Positions 14,511 to 23,464 of a DNA stretch of 24,548 nt are shown here, piece by piece. Below the pieces are notes generated by a model. That model saw only the letters and a list, made by a program, of their open reading frames with translations. It was not told the DNA's origin and made no database searches. The stretch lies in the IMG/VR virus record IMGVR_UViG_3300034198_001600, positions 1 to 24,548 of that record; one strand, given 5' to 3'. Position numbers and translations under genes: made by a program. The stretch's first letter is position 1. Each line of letters begins with the position of its first letter. The DNA is from a virus.

Positions 14511-17500
14511 TTATATTGGAGAACAACTTCCACCGATACATTCGAATAGACCTGTTACGACACCACTTGTATTTATTTCTGCAATCTTGAATGGACCAGT
14601 CGTTGTATCTGTTGATACATTGGAGTATGCTACAAATCCTGCAACCCCACCCTGTCCATATATCGTATCACCGATAGTTAAAGATGTATAGTTTCCGTCT
14701 GCTGTGGTTAATGTTGTTATGTTATAATTTGTATTACAATAATTGCTACAAGTTCCCAATACTGTTCCGTGTGTATAAATTGTTGGTAATGGTGTCACAC
14801 TTGGAGTTGGTGTTTGAGTTCTTGTATTAGTTGGGGTATTAGTTGGTGTTGAATTTGGTGTTGATGCTGGTGTCGAAGATACACTCACAGTTGGTGTATT
14901 CGTAGGGGTTGAGGTTTGTGTTGGAGTTGGTGATGGACAAGCTCCGAATACTGACATTGAACCATCTGTTCCAACTTGGAATACCTCACCTCCTCCTACT
15001 GACTTAAACCATTTATTATTACCATTGAATTTATTTGCTATAGTAAATGTGGTGCTACTATATAGTGGTAATCCATAAGTTACAGCCGCTTGTTGGAATG
15101 AAGTTACACCAGCCTGTGGGACATATACGGTTTGAGTGTTACAGAAACCATTACAAGCATCCGTATCAGTATTCCATCCAATTCCACCTGTATCAACACA
15201 AAGTGTTAATGGTGTGAAGCTACTCGATGTTGAAGTTGGAGTTGTTGTATTAGTTGGGGTGTTGCTCGGAGTTGATGTATTTGTTGGTGTTGGGGTTGGT
15301 GAAACACTAGGATCAGTAATATTTCTACCTAATGTTGTGTTGAATGTTGTTATTGCATCTCTCAAACAACCCAATTCAGTTGTGGTTAAACCATCACCAA
15401 TGAATGCTGTTCCTAATCCCCTATTTGAATATCCACCAAAACCAGCCGCAAATAAAATAGCTAAGGACTGACCAGCACGGGCAACATCCGTATTTCTCGT
15501 CACTGTTTGAACTCCTCCACCTGCTCTCACAAATGAAACTTGCGAATTATTTGTTCTAGTTAAACCGAAGAAGTTTATTGCTTGAGAAGGGGTCGTTGCA
15601 GTTAAGTTTCCAAGTGTTGAGTTTTGAATAGACCCAATCGTATTATTCGATAATGAACCATTTAACGCTAACCAACCACCAGGATATTGTCTTCCTATTT
15701 CGTAGCCAGCTGTTCCTGAAACTGAAATAAAGAAACCAATAGTTGTGTTTGCTGACGTTGGTGTTTGTGCACTTTCAACCCAATATGTATCCGCAAAAGC
15801 ATTACTAGCATTACCTTGAATACCGAATGATTGATTATAAACCATACCACCTGCGAATGTCAATCTAAACGCTGCATTTGTATCAACAGGATTTTTAGCA
15901 TTCCATTTAGCAGATGCTGCAGTTCCACCTAAGAATGGATATAGAGCATCCAATTTATCATAAACACCACATGTTTTTAGATCTGCAAATAAGGTTTGTG
16001 TTGCTGCTGATACAGTTGAAGTTATACCAGTTCCACCTGCTTGAACTACGGCTTCAAGATATAGATTTGCATCGGTATTACCTGTGGACAATGTTGCTGT
16101 TGGTGTTGGTGTGCTAGTAGGTGTTACCGTTCTAGTCGGAGTTACACTTGCAGTAGCTGTATTTGTTGGGGTTACAGTTGGAGTTGCAGTATTTGTTGGT
16201 GTCACACTCGGTGTTTGAGTAGGACAAACAAAAGGATATGATACAGTTACCTGTGTCAAAGCTTGAATACCAGGATTTATGAATCTAACCCCGTTATAAT
16301 CGAAACCTTGATCGAATGTAACCGAAAATGCACCATTAGAAGTTGGTTCATATGCAACTTGTCCCAATGTTCCACCTGTCGTTCTAAATAAAGCCCAATC
16401 ACATCCCCCGAAATCACAAAGATTAGTCTTAATCAAAGTTGCATAAACATTCGGTTGAATCTCTTTATAGAATACACTATAAGAATATCCATCTCCACTG
16501 AATGCTCCTTCTACAAAATAAATTTCTGATCCTACAGATCTTCCCCATCCAACATTGAATGTTCCACCAGAGTAAGTTTCCAATCTATAGTATGTTCCAT
16601 TTGCATAAGTTGCGCCTGTAGTGAAACCTGTCAATACCAACTCATCTGTGCATATTGGAGTTGACGATGGTGTCGGAGTATGAGTAGGTGTTTGAGTTTG
16701 TGTTGCGGTATTGGTTGGGGTCTGTGTTGGAGTTTTAGTTTGAGTTATAGTATTAGTTGGTGTTTGGGTTGCCGTATTTGTTGGAGTATTTGTTGCGGTT
16801 TGAGTTGGTGTATTAGACGCAGTATTAGTAGGTGTCTGAGTTGCCGTATTGCTCGGAGTCTGAGTTATTGTCTGAGTAGGAGTTGATGTATTAGTAGGAG
16901 TTTGTGTTGGTGTGTTAGACGCAGTATTAGTAGGTGTCTGTGTTGCAGTATTAGTCACAGTATTAGTTGGCGTCTGTGTTACAGTCGGAGTTTGAGTTGC
17001 TGTCTGACTCGGAGTCTGTGTTTGTGTTGAAGTTTGGGTAGCAGTCATAGTCGGAGTTTGAGTAGGAGTGTTGCTCGCTGTCATACTCGGAGTAGCTGAG
17101 TTGCTTGGTGTCTGTGTTGGTGTAGATGTATTTGTTGGTGTTACTTGATTAGTTGGGGTTGGAGATGGTGTTGGTGGAGGTAATACCGCTTGACCATCCT
17201 GAACCACATTAAATGCAGTTAAACCTGAACATCCACAATCAGAATAAGCATTTACTTGATTAAAAGTATATCCTGAAGCGATATAATAATGTTGATAGTT
17301 ATTACTTGGATTATCATAGCCCTGAAGAACTTGATGACAACCTAAAGCATTCAAACTATCATCATATAAAGTTACATAGTTTCCTATGTAGGCATAAAGA
17401 TTAAAATTTAGATCAGAATTACAATATCTACTAGCCCCTCCCGCACAAGGAACTAACTCATAATATAATACTTTATGTTCATCATAGGTCTTTGTCAACT

Positions 17501-19955
17501 TAATGAGTTCTAAATCACAAATGGATGGTTCTAATAAATTGAAGTTCTCTATTTTATTAACTCTGAATATTGAGTTTTTTATTAGTATTTTTTCATCATA
17601 ACGAAGTTGTTTTACCTCATTAGGTGTAAGATATATTTTTACTTTGTATATTTTGTTTTCAGGACTAATAAGATCATCAATATAATCTTTGTAATAGATG
17701 TCATATAAGTCCTCTGCAATAAACTCAAATTCTCTTGGTTGAATAGTAGTTACGTCTTCACCTTTGAAGTTAATATAGTGAGAAAAACCACTATAATTGA
17801 ATGGATAAGTTGTAAATCTATTGATGTTGGTGAATGTTCGAAGTGTAAATTGTTCTGCAAACGATTGCATATAATACGGCACTTCATAAGTGAAAAATTG
17901 CGTGATACCGAAAACTCTTGTGAAACCATAATTCAAAGCAGGTAATGTCAATCCTCTGAATACAACACGTGGTAATATTTTGAATGGTTGGAATTGTTGT
18001 AAACTTGTCCCTTGACTATCGACATTCTTAATCTTAGAAAATGAAGATAAAGTCAGATAATTACTCTGCACGCTATTTATGGTGATATCAATAGGGGATG
18101 AGAAAATCAATGAAAAATTTATATTTGAGTTCTTATATGGTATATTCAGATTTATTTTATCTGTGCCGAATACTTTATTGGATGCACTCTTAAAATCTTG
18201 ATTAGCATAATCTTGGTCAAGTTGAAAGTTAAAATCTAAAGTTCCATTGATAAGAGAGGTCGTTGGTGCTACTGATTGCAATTGGTTGTAATCAACTTTT
18301 GTCGTCCAATCTAATAACTCACCCTTACCAAAATATTCAACTATTGGTTCAATAATTAAATTGCTTGGTTTATCAGGATTTGGAACAACTACTAAGTTAA
18401 AATATCTATTGACTGAAGTTATAAAATCTATCTGTTTATAATCATTATCAGGAAATTCTAAAGCATAATCAAATGTTTGACCTGATAAAAGAAATCTTGG
18501 TGCATCAAAAATCTGAAACTTGAAATCTGATATTTCAACATTATTACCTTCAAAATAAAATTGTATTTGATAATTGATTTTTGGAGTTGAGAATGGGCCA
18601 CGAACGAAAGAAAATCTAGCTATAGATTCTACTTGTGAACTTTGAAATTGAGAGGTGCAATTCTCATCGAATCTCACAGCAAAAGGCCCTTCATAAAATG
18701 TTTGACCAGGAAAATCATCTTGTTGATAACTTATAAGACCATATAAAGCTGCTCCTGAAGTTGAGCTTGACGTTACAGTCCCATTACCACTTTGAACACT
18801 AAGAAATGTCCCTTGATAAGTATATGGAATACCAATTTCTGAAGATGGAATTGTTACTACAAATTCTTGAAGTGTATTATCAACATAACTAAAAGTCATA
18901 TTACCTGGTCCTGTGTTTACTATGGTAAACTCACAAATTCCGTTTGATTGTATTGTATAATTGAACTGAAAATCGTATACTCCTTGATAAAGATCTGGTA
19001 TTGCTAAATTTGTAGTATTAGCAGACAAATTAAGATTATTACAAGTTATTCCTGAACTCGGATTGGTGGATGCTGAAGTTGAACCACTAAATAAAAAGTT
19101 TTCATTTATGTAAGTATAACAAGGAATTAAAGCGTTTCTTGAATATGGGGTTTCATCCAAGAACTTTAATGGCATATAAAATCTTTCAAAGTAAGATGTA
19201 TCAAAAAAGTCAGATTGTATTTCATAACCCGCATCTTTAATAATACTTGAGTATAATTCTTTAATCTGAATTGTTGGTTTGTAGTAATAATCTCTAACAG
19301 GGAAATTAAAATTATCAAAATGACCTTCTGAAGGGTCATAAGCACCATCAACCAAATCTGAAAATTCCACCAAAGGGGTTGCAACATAATCAACAAATGG
19401 GGTATTACCAGTATAATCATAACCGATATTATAAAGCCCCCACATCGTCTTACCATTCTGATATGAATAGTTTGTCGCACCAGTTAATGGGAATAAGTTA
19501 TAATCAACATTAGATTGTAATATAACTTCTGATGTGAATGGATGTGATAAATGAGATAAGTCAGTTTGACGTAAGAATTTGTCCCCTATGTTTGCAGCTA
19601 AATTTCCAACCTGATTATAGAACGTAACTTGATAAGTAAAATCTTCATCTTGAATCGTAACCCCATCCAAACGAATATTTCCAACTAGTATCTCATAACC
19701 ATCCCAAGATATAATTGCATCAAATTTATCATTCGGGTCAAAATCCAAAGGTGTTGAGTTTATATCATAAAAATAGTTGAATATTTCATTATTGTTCTTC
19801 GTTCCTGGCAATGTGAATGCCTTTGAATAACTTGAGTTCTTTGATGTGATATCTTGTATTTCCCCAACGGAGAATGACATCAAAATATCTTCATCATCAA
19901 ATAAATCCAAGTATTTGTGAACACCTGATATTACAGTCCTGATTCGTAAACTCAT
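14511..19955 (-). CDS. Giant modular tail protein: baseplate/hub-like N-terminus plus linker-joined surface domains
   Basis: An 1814-residue protein. Residues 1 to about 835 resemble baseplate-hub or tail-tip proteins of Bacteroidota phages (FSVGEIQDITSKNSSYSKAF, then TLPGTKNN; later WDGYEILVGNIRLDGV). Residues 836-927 are a Cys-rich domain (YELVPCAGGASRYCNSDLNF; CGCSGL). Modules separated by Thr/Pro linkers then follow: linker 928-1099; domain D 1100-1243; linker to about 1289; domain C about 1290-1548 (LYPFLGGTAASAKWNAKNP); linker to about 1577; domain A to about 1673 (TSFQQAAVTYGLPLYSS); linker to about 1722; domain B to 1814. D and C recur in the 788-residue protein, A in the 334-residue protein, and B in the 218-residue protein. 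The start overlaps the previous stop as TAATG. The role is probably a tail tip with several receptor-binding domains; the hub assignment is by pattern. Confidence 0.8.
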   Translation of the reverse strand: MSLRIRTVISGVHKYLDLFDDEDILMSFSVGEIQDITSKNSSYSKAFTLPGTKNNNEIFNYFYDINSTPLDFDPNDKFDAIISWDGYEILVGNIRLDGVTIQDEDFTYQVTFYNQVGNLAANIGDKFLRQTDLSHLSHPFTSEVILQSNVDYNLFPLTGATNYSYQNGKTMWGLYNIGYDYTGNTPFVDYVATPLVEFSDLVDGAYDPSEGHFDNFNFPVRDYYYKPTIQIKELYSSIIKDAGYEIQSDFFDTSYFERFYMPLKFLDETPYSRNALIPCYTYINENFLFSGSTSASTNPSSGITCNNLNLSANTTNLAIPDLYQGVYDFQFNYTIQSNGICEFTIVNTGPGNMTFSYVDNTLQEFVVTIPSSEIGIPYTYQGTFLSVQSGNGTVTSSSTSGAALYGLISYQQDDFPGQTFYEGPFAVRFDENCTSQFQSSQVESIARFSFVRGPFSTPKINYQIQFYFEGNNVEISDFKFQIFDAPRFLLSGQTFDYALEFPDNDYKQIDFITSVNRYFNLVVVPNPDKPSNLIIEPIVEYFGKGELLDWTTKVDYNQLQSVAPTTSLINGTLDFNFQLDQDYANQDFKSASNKVFGTDKINLNIPYKNSNINFSLIFSSPIDITINSVQSNYLTLSSFSKIKNVDSQGTSLQQFQPFKILPRVVFRGLTLPALNYGFTRVFGITQFFTYEVPYYMQSFAEQFTLRTFTNINRFTTYPFNYSGFSHYINFKGEDVTTIQPREFEFIAEDLYDIYYKDYIDDLISPENKIYKVKIYLTPNEVKQLRYDEKILIKNSIFRVNKIENFNLLEPSICDLELIKLTKTYDEHKVLYYELVPCAGGASRYCNSDLNFNLYAYIGNYVTLYDDSLNALGCHQVLQGYDNPSNNYQHYYIASGYTFNQVNAYSDCGCSGLTAFNVVQDGQAVLPPPTPSPTPTNQVTPTNTSTPTQTPSNSATPSMTASNTPTQTPTMTATQTSTQTQTPSQTATQTPTVTQTPTNTVTNTATQTPTNTASNTPTQTPTNTSTPTQTITQTPSNTATQTPTNTASNTPTQTATNTPTNTATQTPTNTITQTKTPTQTPTNTATQTQTPTHTPTPSSTPICTDELVLTGFTTGATYANGTYYRLETYSGGTFNVGWGRSVGSEIYFVEGAFSGDGYSYSVFYKEIQPNVYATLIKTNLCDFGGCDWALFRTTGGTLGQVAYEPTSNGAFSVTFDQGFDYNGVRFINPGIQALTQVTVSYPFVCPTQTPSVTPTNTATPTVTPTNTATASVTPTRTVTPTSTPTPTATLSTGNTDANLYLEAVVQAGGTGITSTVSAATQTLFADLKTCGVYDKLDALYPFLGGTAASAKWNAKNPVDTNAAFRLTFAGGMVYNQSFGIQGNASNAFADTYWVESAQTPTSANTTIGFFISVSGTAGYEIGRQYPGGWLALNGSLSNNTIGSIQNSTLGNLTATTPSQAINFFGLTRTNNSQVSFVRAGGGVQTVTRNTDVARAGQSLAILFAAGFGGYSNRGLGTAFIGDGLTTTELGCLRDAITTFNTTLGRNITDPSVSPTPTPTNTSTPSNTPTNTTTPTSTSSSFTPLTLCVDTGGIGWNTDTDACNGFCNTQTVYVPQAGVTSFQQAAVTYGLPLYSSTTFTIANKFNGNNKWFKSVGGGEVFQVGTDGSMSVFGACPSPTPTQTSTPTNTPTVSVSSTPASTPNSTPTNTPTNTRTQTPTPSVTPLPTIYTHGTVLGTCSNYCNTNYNITTLTTADGNYTSLTIGDTIYGQGGVAGFVAYSNVSTDTTTGPFKIAEINTSGVVTGLFECIGGSCSPI
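14791..14935 (-). repeat. Thr/Pro linker between domains A and B
   Basis: About 49 codons of Thr/Pro/Ser/Asn repeats (TPTNTPTNTRTQTPTPS type) joining the last two modules of the 1814-residue protein. Confidence 0.85.
15225..15308 (-). repeat. Short Thr/Pro linker between domains C and A
   Basis: About 28 codons encoding SPTPTPTNTSTPSNTPTN-type sequence. It is the shortest linker in this protein. Confidence 0.8.
16091..16222 (-). repeat. Thr/Pro linker between domains D and C
   Basis: About 44 codons of TPSVTPTNTATPTVTPTNT type. It occupies the same position between D and C as the 5364-5830 linker of the 788-residue protein but is much shorter, so linker length varies between the paralogous regions. 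Confidence 0.85.
16656..17178 (-). repeat. Long Thr/Pro linker before domain D
   Basis: About 174 codons of TQTPTNTASNTPTQTPTNT type, the longest linker in the window. Internal near-duplicates are visible, for example around 16810-16850 and 16910-16950, which share a GTATTAGTAGGTGTCTG core. The tract implies repeated expansion. Confidence 0.88.
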
Positions 19956-21631
19956 TAGTAAGGTAAGTTATATTGTCTATAAGGGGTTAATTTCAATTCA
20001 AGTTCATATTGGAATACTCTGTCGTATTTCTGTTGATATTTCTTCACCTCTTTATTCAACACTTGAACTGGTAATAAATATGGATATATCAATGACTGAT
20101 TATCTTGTGGTGTCCAATCATCTTTAATAACATATACAGTTGGGGACATAATCAATTCTTCAATTATATCCACGTCATTCTGTTTTACAAAGTTTGATGC
20201 TACTGTCATAAATTCTGCTGCATCCCCATAATAAACTGTTTCAGATGAATCATAACTTTGCATATTCCATACCGTTGAATTTAATGTCTTCTGTGATCCA
20301 TATATCTTCTTTTGTGGGGTCTTAGCATATTGAGATTTCTTTGTGAAGGTGAATGTATCCCATACTCCATTTCTATTGATAAACAAGAAGTTTACAGGAT
20401 CATTGAAACACTCAGGTTCCATCATCTTGTATTGAACAATTTCAGATACACCAGCAGAATAGTTGGTATCACAAGATCCACTTGACAAGAAGATCGCTAC
20501 ATCACTATTTGGTCTTACATTAGGGTTTTGTTTCCAATTGACATATGCAATTCTTTGACCCAAGAATGAGTTATAATTTGTGGGGTTTTGAGTGTATGAA
20601 ATAGGTTGTGAATAAACCACATCATAGTTAAGTTGAGCATTTGGCCCATTCTTTTGTAAGATACTCACAGATTCAATTACTGATGAGTTATCATACAATG
20701 GGTTCTCACCATACATAAATCCTAATACAATAGGACAAGTATAATAATGAGATCTATATCTTGTTTGAATTGGTTGTCCATTTAGGATGGTCATTGGTTT
20801 TGTTTCCTCACCAAATGTTCCCATAAACTTACCATTTATGTTGAATGGAATAACCCCACTATTCATAGCGAAGTCATATACCTTTGTATTCCAAAAGTTA
20901 TATTGACCATTTAGATTGACACCAGAATAATAATAATTTAGATATGGATTGTCCGATACCCCATATCTTTTATTGTCTTGAACACCAGGCCATACCATCA
21001 CACCATAAGGTTGGGTTGCAGCACTAAGAGGATTTATTGTTTGTCCTGTGAACCCTGAATAAACCCCGTAGTTTGACGAATCTATTATGATGGTAGTTGT
21101 CCCTCCACTTGCATACTGAACCCCAAAAATCAAACGATATTCGTTGATATGATAGATGTTCTCAAACCCATTATAACCACCATTGAAACCATTAGAATAA
21201 CTTATGAAATTTATAGGTAAATTATTGATTGTTGCTTGTGATGTTTCTTTGTCCACATTCACCAATGATGAATTTGTTACAGATACAGCATAGGGGTCAG
21301 ATTCTGCAAAACCAGTATCAGTGTCATAAATCATCGACATATTTCGAGGATTTGGTTTTACAATATTTCTGATAATCGTTTCAACATTGAAGATACAATT
21401 TCCAAACTCATTGGATGGGATAAGTAGTCGAGCTATTTTACCTGATTCTTGTGTTGAACCAGTTGTGTTATTAGGACCCATATCATTTTGATAGGGGTTC
21501 TTATAGATGTCCACAACCAAACGAATATCGGTGTAAGCAGAATAACTATTTAATGCCACATTCCAAGTGTGGTCAGAATGTGTTTCTGTTACCGATAGGG
21601 GTTGTTGTAATATTGTTAAATTGAAGCTCAT
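19955..21631 (-). CDS. Virion structural protein of unknown role (558 residues)
   Basis: A 558-residue protein, Asn/Tyr/Ser-rich with mostly beta character. Recognisable segments are the N-terminus (MSFNLTILQQPLSVTETHSD), an early strand pair (AYTDIRLVVDIYKNPYQND), a conserved-looking IPSNEFGNCIFNVETIIRN, and a C-terminal section (LLPVQVLNKEVKKYQQKYDR, then FQYELELKLTPYRQYNLPY). I recognise the general type from structural clusters of uncultured Bacteroidota phages but no named family. It lies between the neck protein and the giant hub-like protein, with 1-base spacing or overlap on each side (stop TAA overlaps the next ATG as TAATG). It therefore probably belongs to the same tail or baseplate complex, perhaps a distal tail component. 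There are no Thr/Pro linkers. Confidence 0.7.
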   Translation of the reverse strand: MSFNLTILQQPLSVTETHSDHTWNVALNSYSAYTDIRLVVDIYKNPYQNDMGPNNTTGSTQESGKIARLLIPSNEFGNCIFNVETIIRNIVKPNPRNMSMIYDTDTGFAESDPYAVSVTNSSLVNVDKETSQATINNLPINFISYSNGFNGGYNGFENIYHINEYRLIFGVQYASGGTTTIIIDSSNYGVYSGFTGQTINPLSAATQPYGVMVWPGVQDNKRYGVSDNPYLNYYYSGVNLNGQYNFWNTKVYDFAMNSGVIPFNINGKFMGTFGEETKPMTILNGQPIQTRYRSHYYTCPIVLGFMYGENPLYDNSSVIESVSILQKNGPNAQLNYDVVYSQPISYTQNPTNYNSFLGQRIAYVNWKQNPNVRPNSDVAIFLSSGSCDTNYSAGVSEIVQYKMMEPECFNDPVNFLFINRNGVWDTFTFTKKSQYAKTPQKKIYGSQKTLNSTVWNMQSYDSSETVYYGDAAEFMTVASNFVKQNDVDIIEELIMSPTVYVIKDDWTPQDNQSLIYPYLLPVQVLNKEVKKYQQKYDRVFQYELELKLTPYRQYNLPY

Positions 21632-21632
21632 T

Positions 21633-22190
21633 TTATTTTGATGGTATTTCTCTATTTAATGTTCTGATAATGAAGTTTTCCACGTCGTCTCCAACTGCAT
21701 TATATAATCTTTCAAAATCATCTCTAAATTCTGGTGGAGGATTCATTAAAACATCTTCCAATGAATCATAGGCTTTATCATAAATGTTGGTTCTTCTAAT
21801 ACCAAACTTATGTATGTTCTTTTGTATTGCGAATGCTAAACTCAACTGACTACCTTTTACGAATCGTCCTTTCTTATCACGTCTTCGTATTCCCCTAATT
21901 TTTATCCAATCCAATAATGCTTTGATTGGAACAAACTTACCACCTTTTTTACGACCAAGATTAACATACTTGAAATAGTCCATATATTCTATTTCCAACA
22001 TAAGTCCATCTTGTGTTTCAATGACCTTTGTCTTTATACTATTCAATAACTTACCAGACGCAACTTTGTTGGATAGACCCCTAACTGAAGGGTTCCCAAA
22101 TGGATATATTTTTGCCTTTATTTTTTGTCTATAAAAAGCGGCAAACATATCACCTAATTGTTGAAGTTGTTGTTCTGTTAAATCATACAT
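21633..22190 (-). CDS. HK97 gp10-like neck / tail-completion protein
   Basis: A 185-residue protein, basic in its middle. The pattern fits the HK97 gp10-like family: an N-terminal helix (QQLGDMFAAFYRQKIKAK), a SGKLLNSIKTKVIE strand-helix unit, the hallmark GGKFVPIKALLDWIKIRGI, a basic loop (RRRDKKGRFVKGS), then LAFAIQKNIHKFGIRRTNIY, and a C-terminal helix (FERLYNAVGDDVENFIIRTL). Proteins of this family sit in the neck between connector and tail terminator. The next gene upstream is the tail-completion-like protein (six bases apart), which agrees. Confidence 0.75.
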   Translation of the reverse strand: MYDLTEQQLQQLGDMFAAFYRQKIKAKIYPFGNPSVRGLSNKVASGKLLNSIKTKVIETQDGLMLEIEYMDYFKYVNLGRKKGGKFVPIKALLDWIKIRGIRRRDKKGRFVKGSQLSLAFAIQKNIHKFGIRRTNIYDKAYDSLEDVLMNPPPEFRDDFERLYNAVGDDVENFIIRTLNREIPSK

Positions 22191-22196
22191 AGGTTA

Positions 22197-23201
22197 TCAG
22201 GTTGGACAGGTTCCAAATAATGACATTGCTCCGTCATTATCAACTTGGAATATTTCAGATTTATCGGTTGAACCATACCATTGAGAATTACCATCATATA
22301 AGTTTGCTGGTATGAAAACAGGTGATGTATAGATCGGTAACCCATAAGTTATTGCAGCTTGTTGGAAGGTTGTTATCCCTGTCTGTGAAATGTAAACTGT
22401 GACAGGGGTGCAAGTTCCAGAACAAATATCATTTGTTGAATTGAAACCATTTACCCCGTTGCTAGTGCATAAACTTATTGTGGAATATGTCAATGGGGTC
22501 GTTGGAGTAGGAGTACTAGTTGATGTTGGGGTTGGACTAGATCCTGTTGTAGCAGTTGGACTTTGAGTAGGGGTTTGTGTTTGAGTAGGTGTTCCCGTAT
22601 TAGTTGGAGTTTGTGTTTGAGTAGGTGTCTGTGTATTAGTCGGGGTATTTGTTTGAGTAGGTGTTGGTGAAACACAAGGATCAGCGGGGAAGTCATCAAA
22701 TGCTGCCACACATCTATCCAAGTAAGTTTTGGTTTTGATTCTAATGGTTGCTGAATATCCACACAATAAGTCCTCATATTCTTCAATGAATGGAACCATT
22801 GTTACAGCATCATCCAAATAATAATATTCGTTATAGTTTCCGAGTTGTTCTGTAACAGATAATCTGAACATAGATATAACATCATTCATTATCTGCAATG
22901 TATCAGACAATATGTCAGTCATATTATCCATATCACGTTTCATAATATCAGATACGATCAAGTTGAACTCAAATGTCATAAACCCAAACTCTTGGATTAC
23001 ATTAGCGGGAACAACATAAAGATATGGATAGTAAGGTGATTGATCGCTTGGGTTAACGACTTTATCCCTTCTATCTACTTGATAAGTGAACTCATCCAAA
23101 TCACCAAATCCGAATGAGTTTATTTGTTTGTGTCTATTAGCCAATAACTGAAAGTCATCGACTATATTTTTTAGATTGAGAGCATTTACTGTTTTTGTCA
23201 T
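22197..23201 (-). CDS. Tail-completion-like protein fused to a linker and surface domain A
   Basis: A 334-residue protein. Residues 1-176 resemble tail terminator/completion proteins of Bacteroidota phages (INSFGFGDLDEFTYQVDRRD; YPYLYVVPANVIQEFG; FEFNLIVSDIMKRDMDNMTD; then FIEEYEDLLCGYSATIRIKT). Residues 177-236 are a Thr/Pro/Gln/Asn linker. Residues 237-334 are domain A (DICSGTCTPVTVYISQTGIT, then FQQAAITYGLPIYTSPVF, then EIFQVDNDGAMSLFGTCP). Domain A also occurs in the 1814-residue protein. The start overlaps the -1 frame stop of the chaperone gene as ATGA. The fusion predicts a ring near the top of the tail carrying outward-pointing domains, like neck or collar fibres. The anchor assignment is by pattern and neighbours; the domain A homology is seen directly. 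Confidence 0.75.
   Translation of the reverse strand: MTKTVNALNLKNIVDDFQLLANRHKQINSFGFGDLDEFTYQVDRRDKVVNPSDQSPYYPYLYVVPANVIQEFGFMTFEFNLIVSDIMKRDMDNMTDILSDTLQIMNDVISMFRLSVTEQLGNYNEYYYLDDAVTMVPFIEEYEDLLCGYSATIRIKTKTYLDRCVAAFDDFPADPCVSPTPTQTNTPTNTQTPTQTQTPTNTGTPTQTQTPTQSPTATTGSSPTPTSTSTPTPTTPLTYSTISLCTSNGVNGFNSTNDICSGTCTPVTVYISQTGITTFQQAAITYGLPIYTSPVFIPANLYDGNSQWYGSTDKSEIFQVDNDGAMSLFGTCPT
22495..22672 (-). repeat. Thr/Pro linker-coding repeat in the tail-completion-like protein
   Basis: About 59 codons of SPTPTQTNTPTNTQTPTQT type. The core units repeat with 6-base periodicity and join the anchor to domain A. Confidence 0.88.
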
Positions 23202-23464
23202 CTTTGTTCTTTCATTTGTTTTTTAATTGCTTTCTCTTCTTCCGAACGTAAGTCACTAAGATACGACAGATGGTTGAGACAAAGAATAAGGGGGAGACTA
23301 GTAATACCATCAACTTTCCAAACTTTGTTCTCTGAGAGTTGAGCAATCCAGATATAGTATCCCCAAAATTTCGAGAAATTATTACTATCTTTATCCCCCT
23401 CCACATCCACTTGTTCTTTGAATAAAGTTCCGAAAGACCGAACAATCCCTTTTCTAAAGTCCAT
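23198..23464 (-). CDS. -1 frame extension of the tail assembly chaperone (gpT-like)
   Basis: An 88-codon segment in the -1 frame relative to the upstream chaperone frame, beginning exactly at the T10 run. It reads MDFRKGIVRSFGTLFKEQVD, then NFSKFWGYYIWIAQLSENKV, and ends with a charged helix (SDLRSEEEKAIKKQMKEQR). Aromatic/helix spacing, purine-rich first codon positions and the ATGA overlap with the next gene (23201) all argue that this is real coding sequence, better than the competing 0-frame. Translated by -1 frameshift at residue 164, the fused product would be 252 residues. Phage tail chaperones usually make a short and an extended form by such a shift. An alternative is a homopolymer length error that split one gene. 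Confidence 0.75.
   Translation of the reverse strand: MDFRKGIVRSFGTLFKEQVDVEGDKDSNNFSKFWGYYIWIAQLSENKVWKVDGITSLPLILCLNHLSYLSDLRSEEEKAIKKQMKEQR

Noticed and set aside
13620-19955. Diversity-generating retroelement targeting the repeated domains
   Set aside because: No reverse transcriptase gene and no template/variable repeat pair with adenine-specific differences was seen; domain copies differ throughout, as expected for old duplicates.
22490-22786. 98-codon minus-strand frame inside the tail-completion-like gene
   Set aside because: It is a shifted reading of the linker (His/Leu/Lys/Gln repeats) within a well-supported gene.
23212-23463. 0-frame continuation of the chaperone as a membrane-anchored C-terminus
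   Set aside because: The hydrophobic stretch could be read as a membrane helix, but the overlapping -1 frame has better codon pattern, protein-like composition and an ATGA junction, so the 0-frame part is probably fortuitous.
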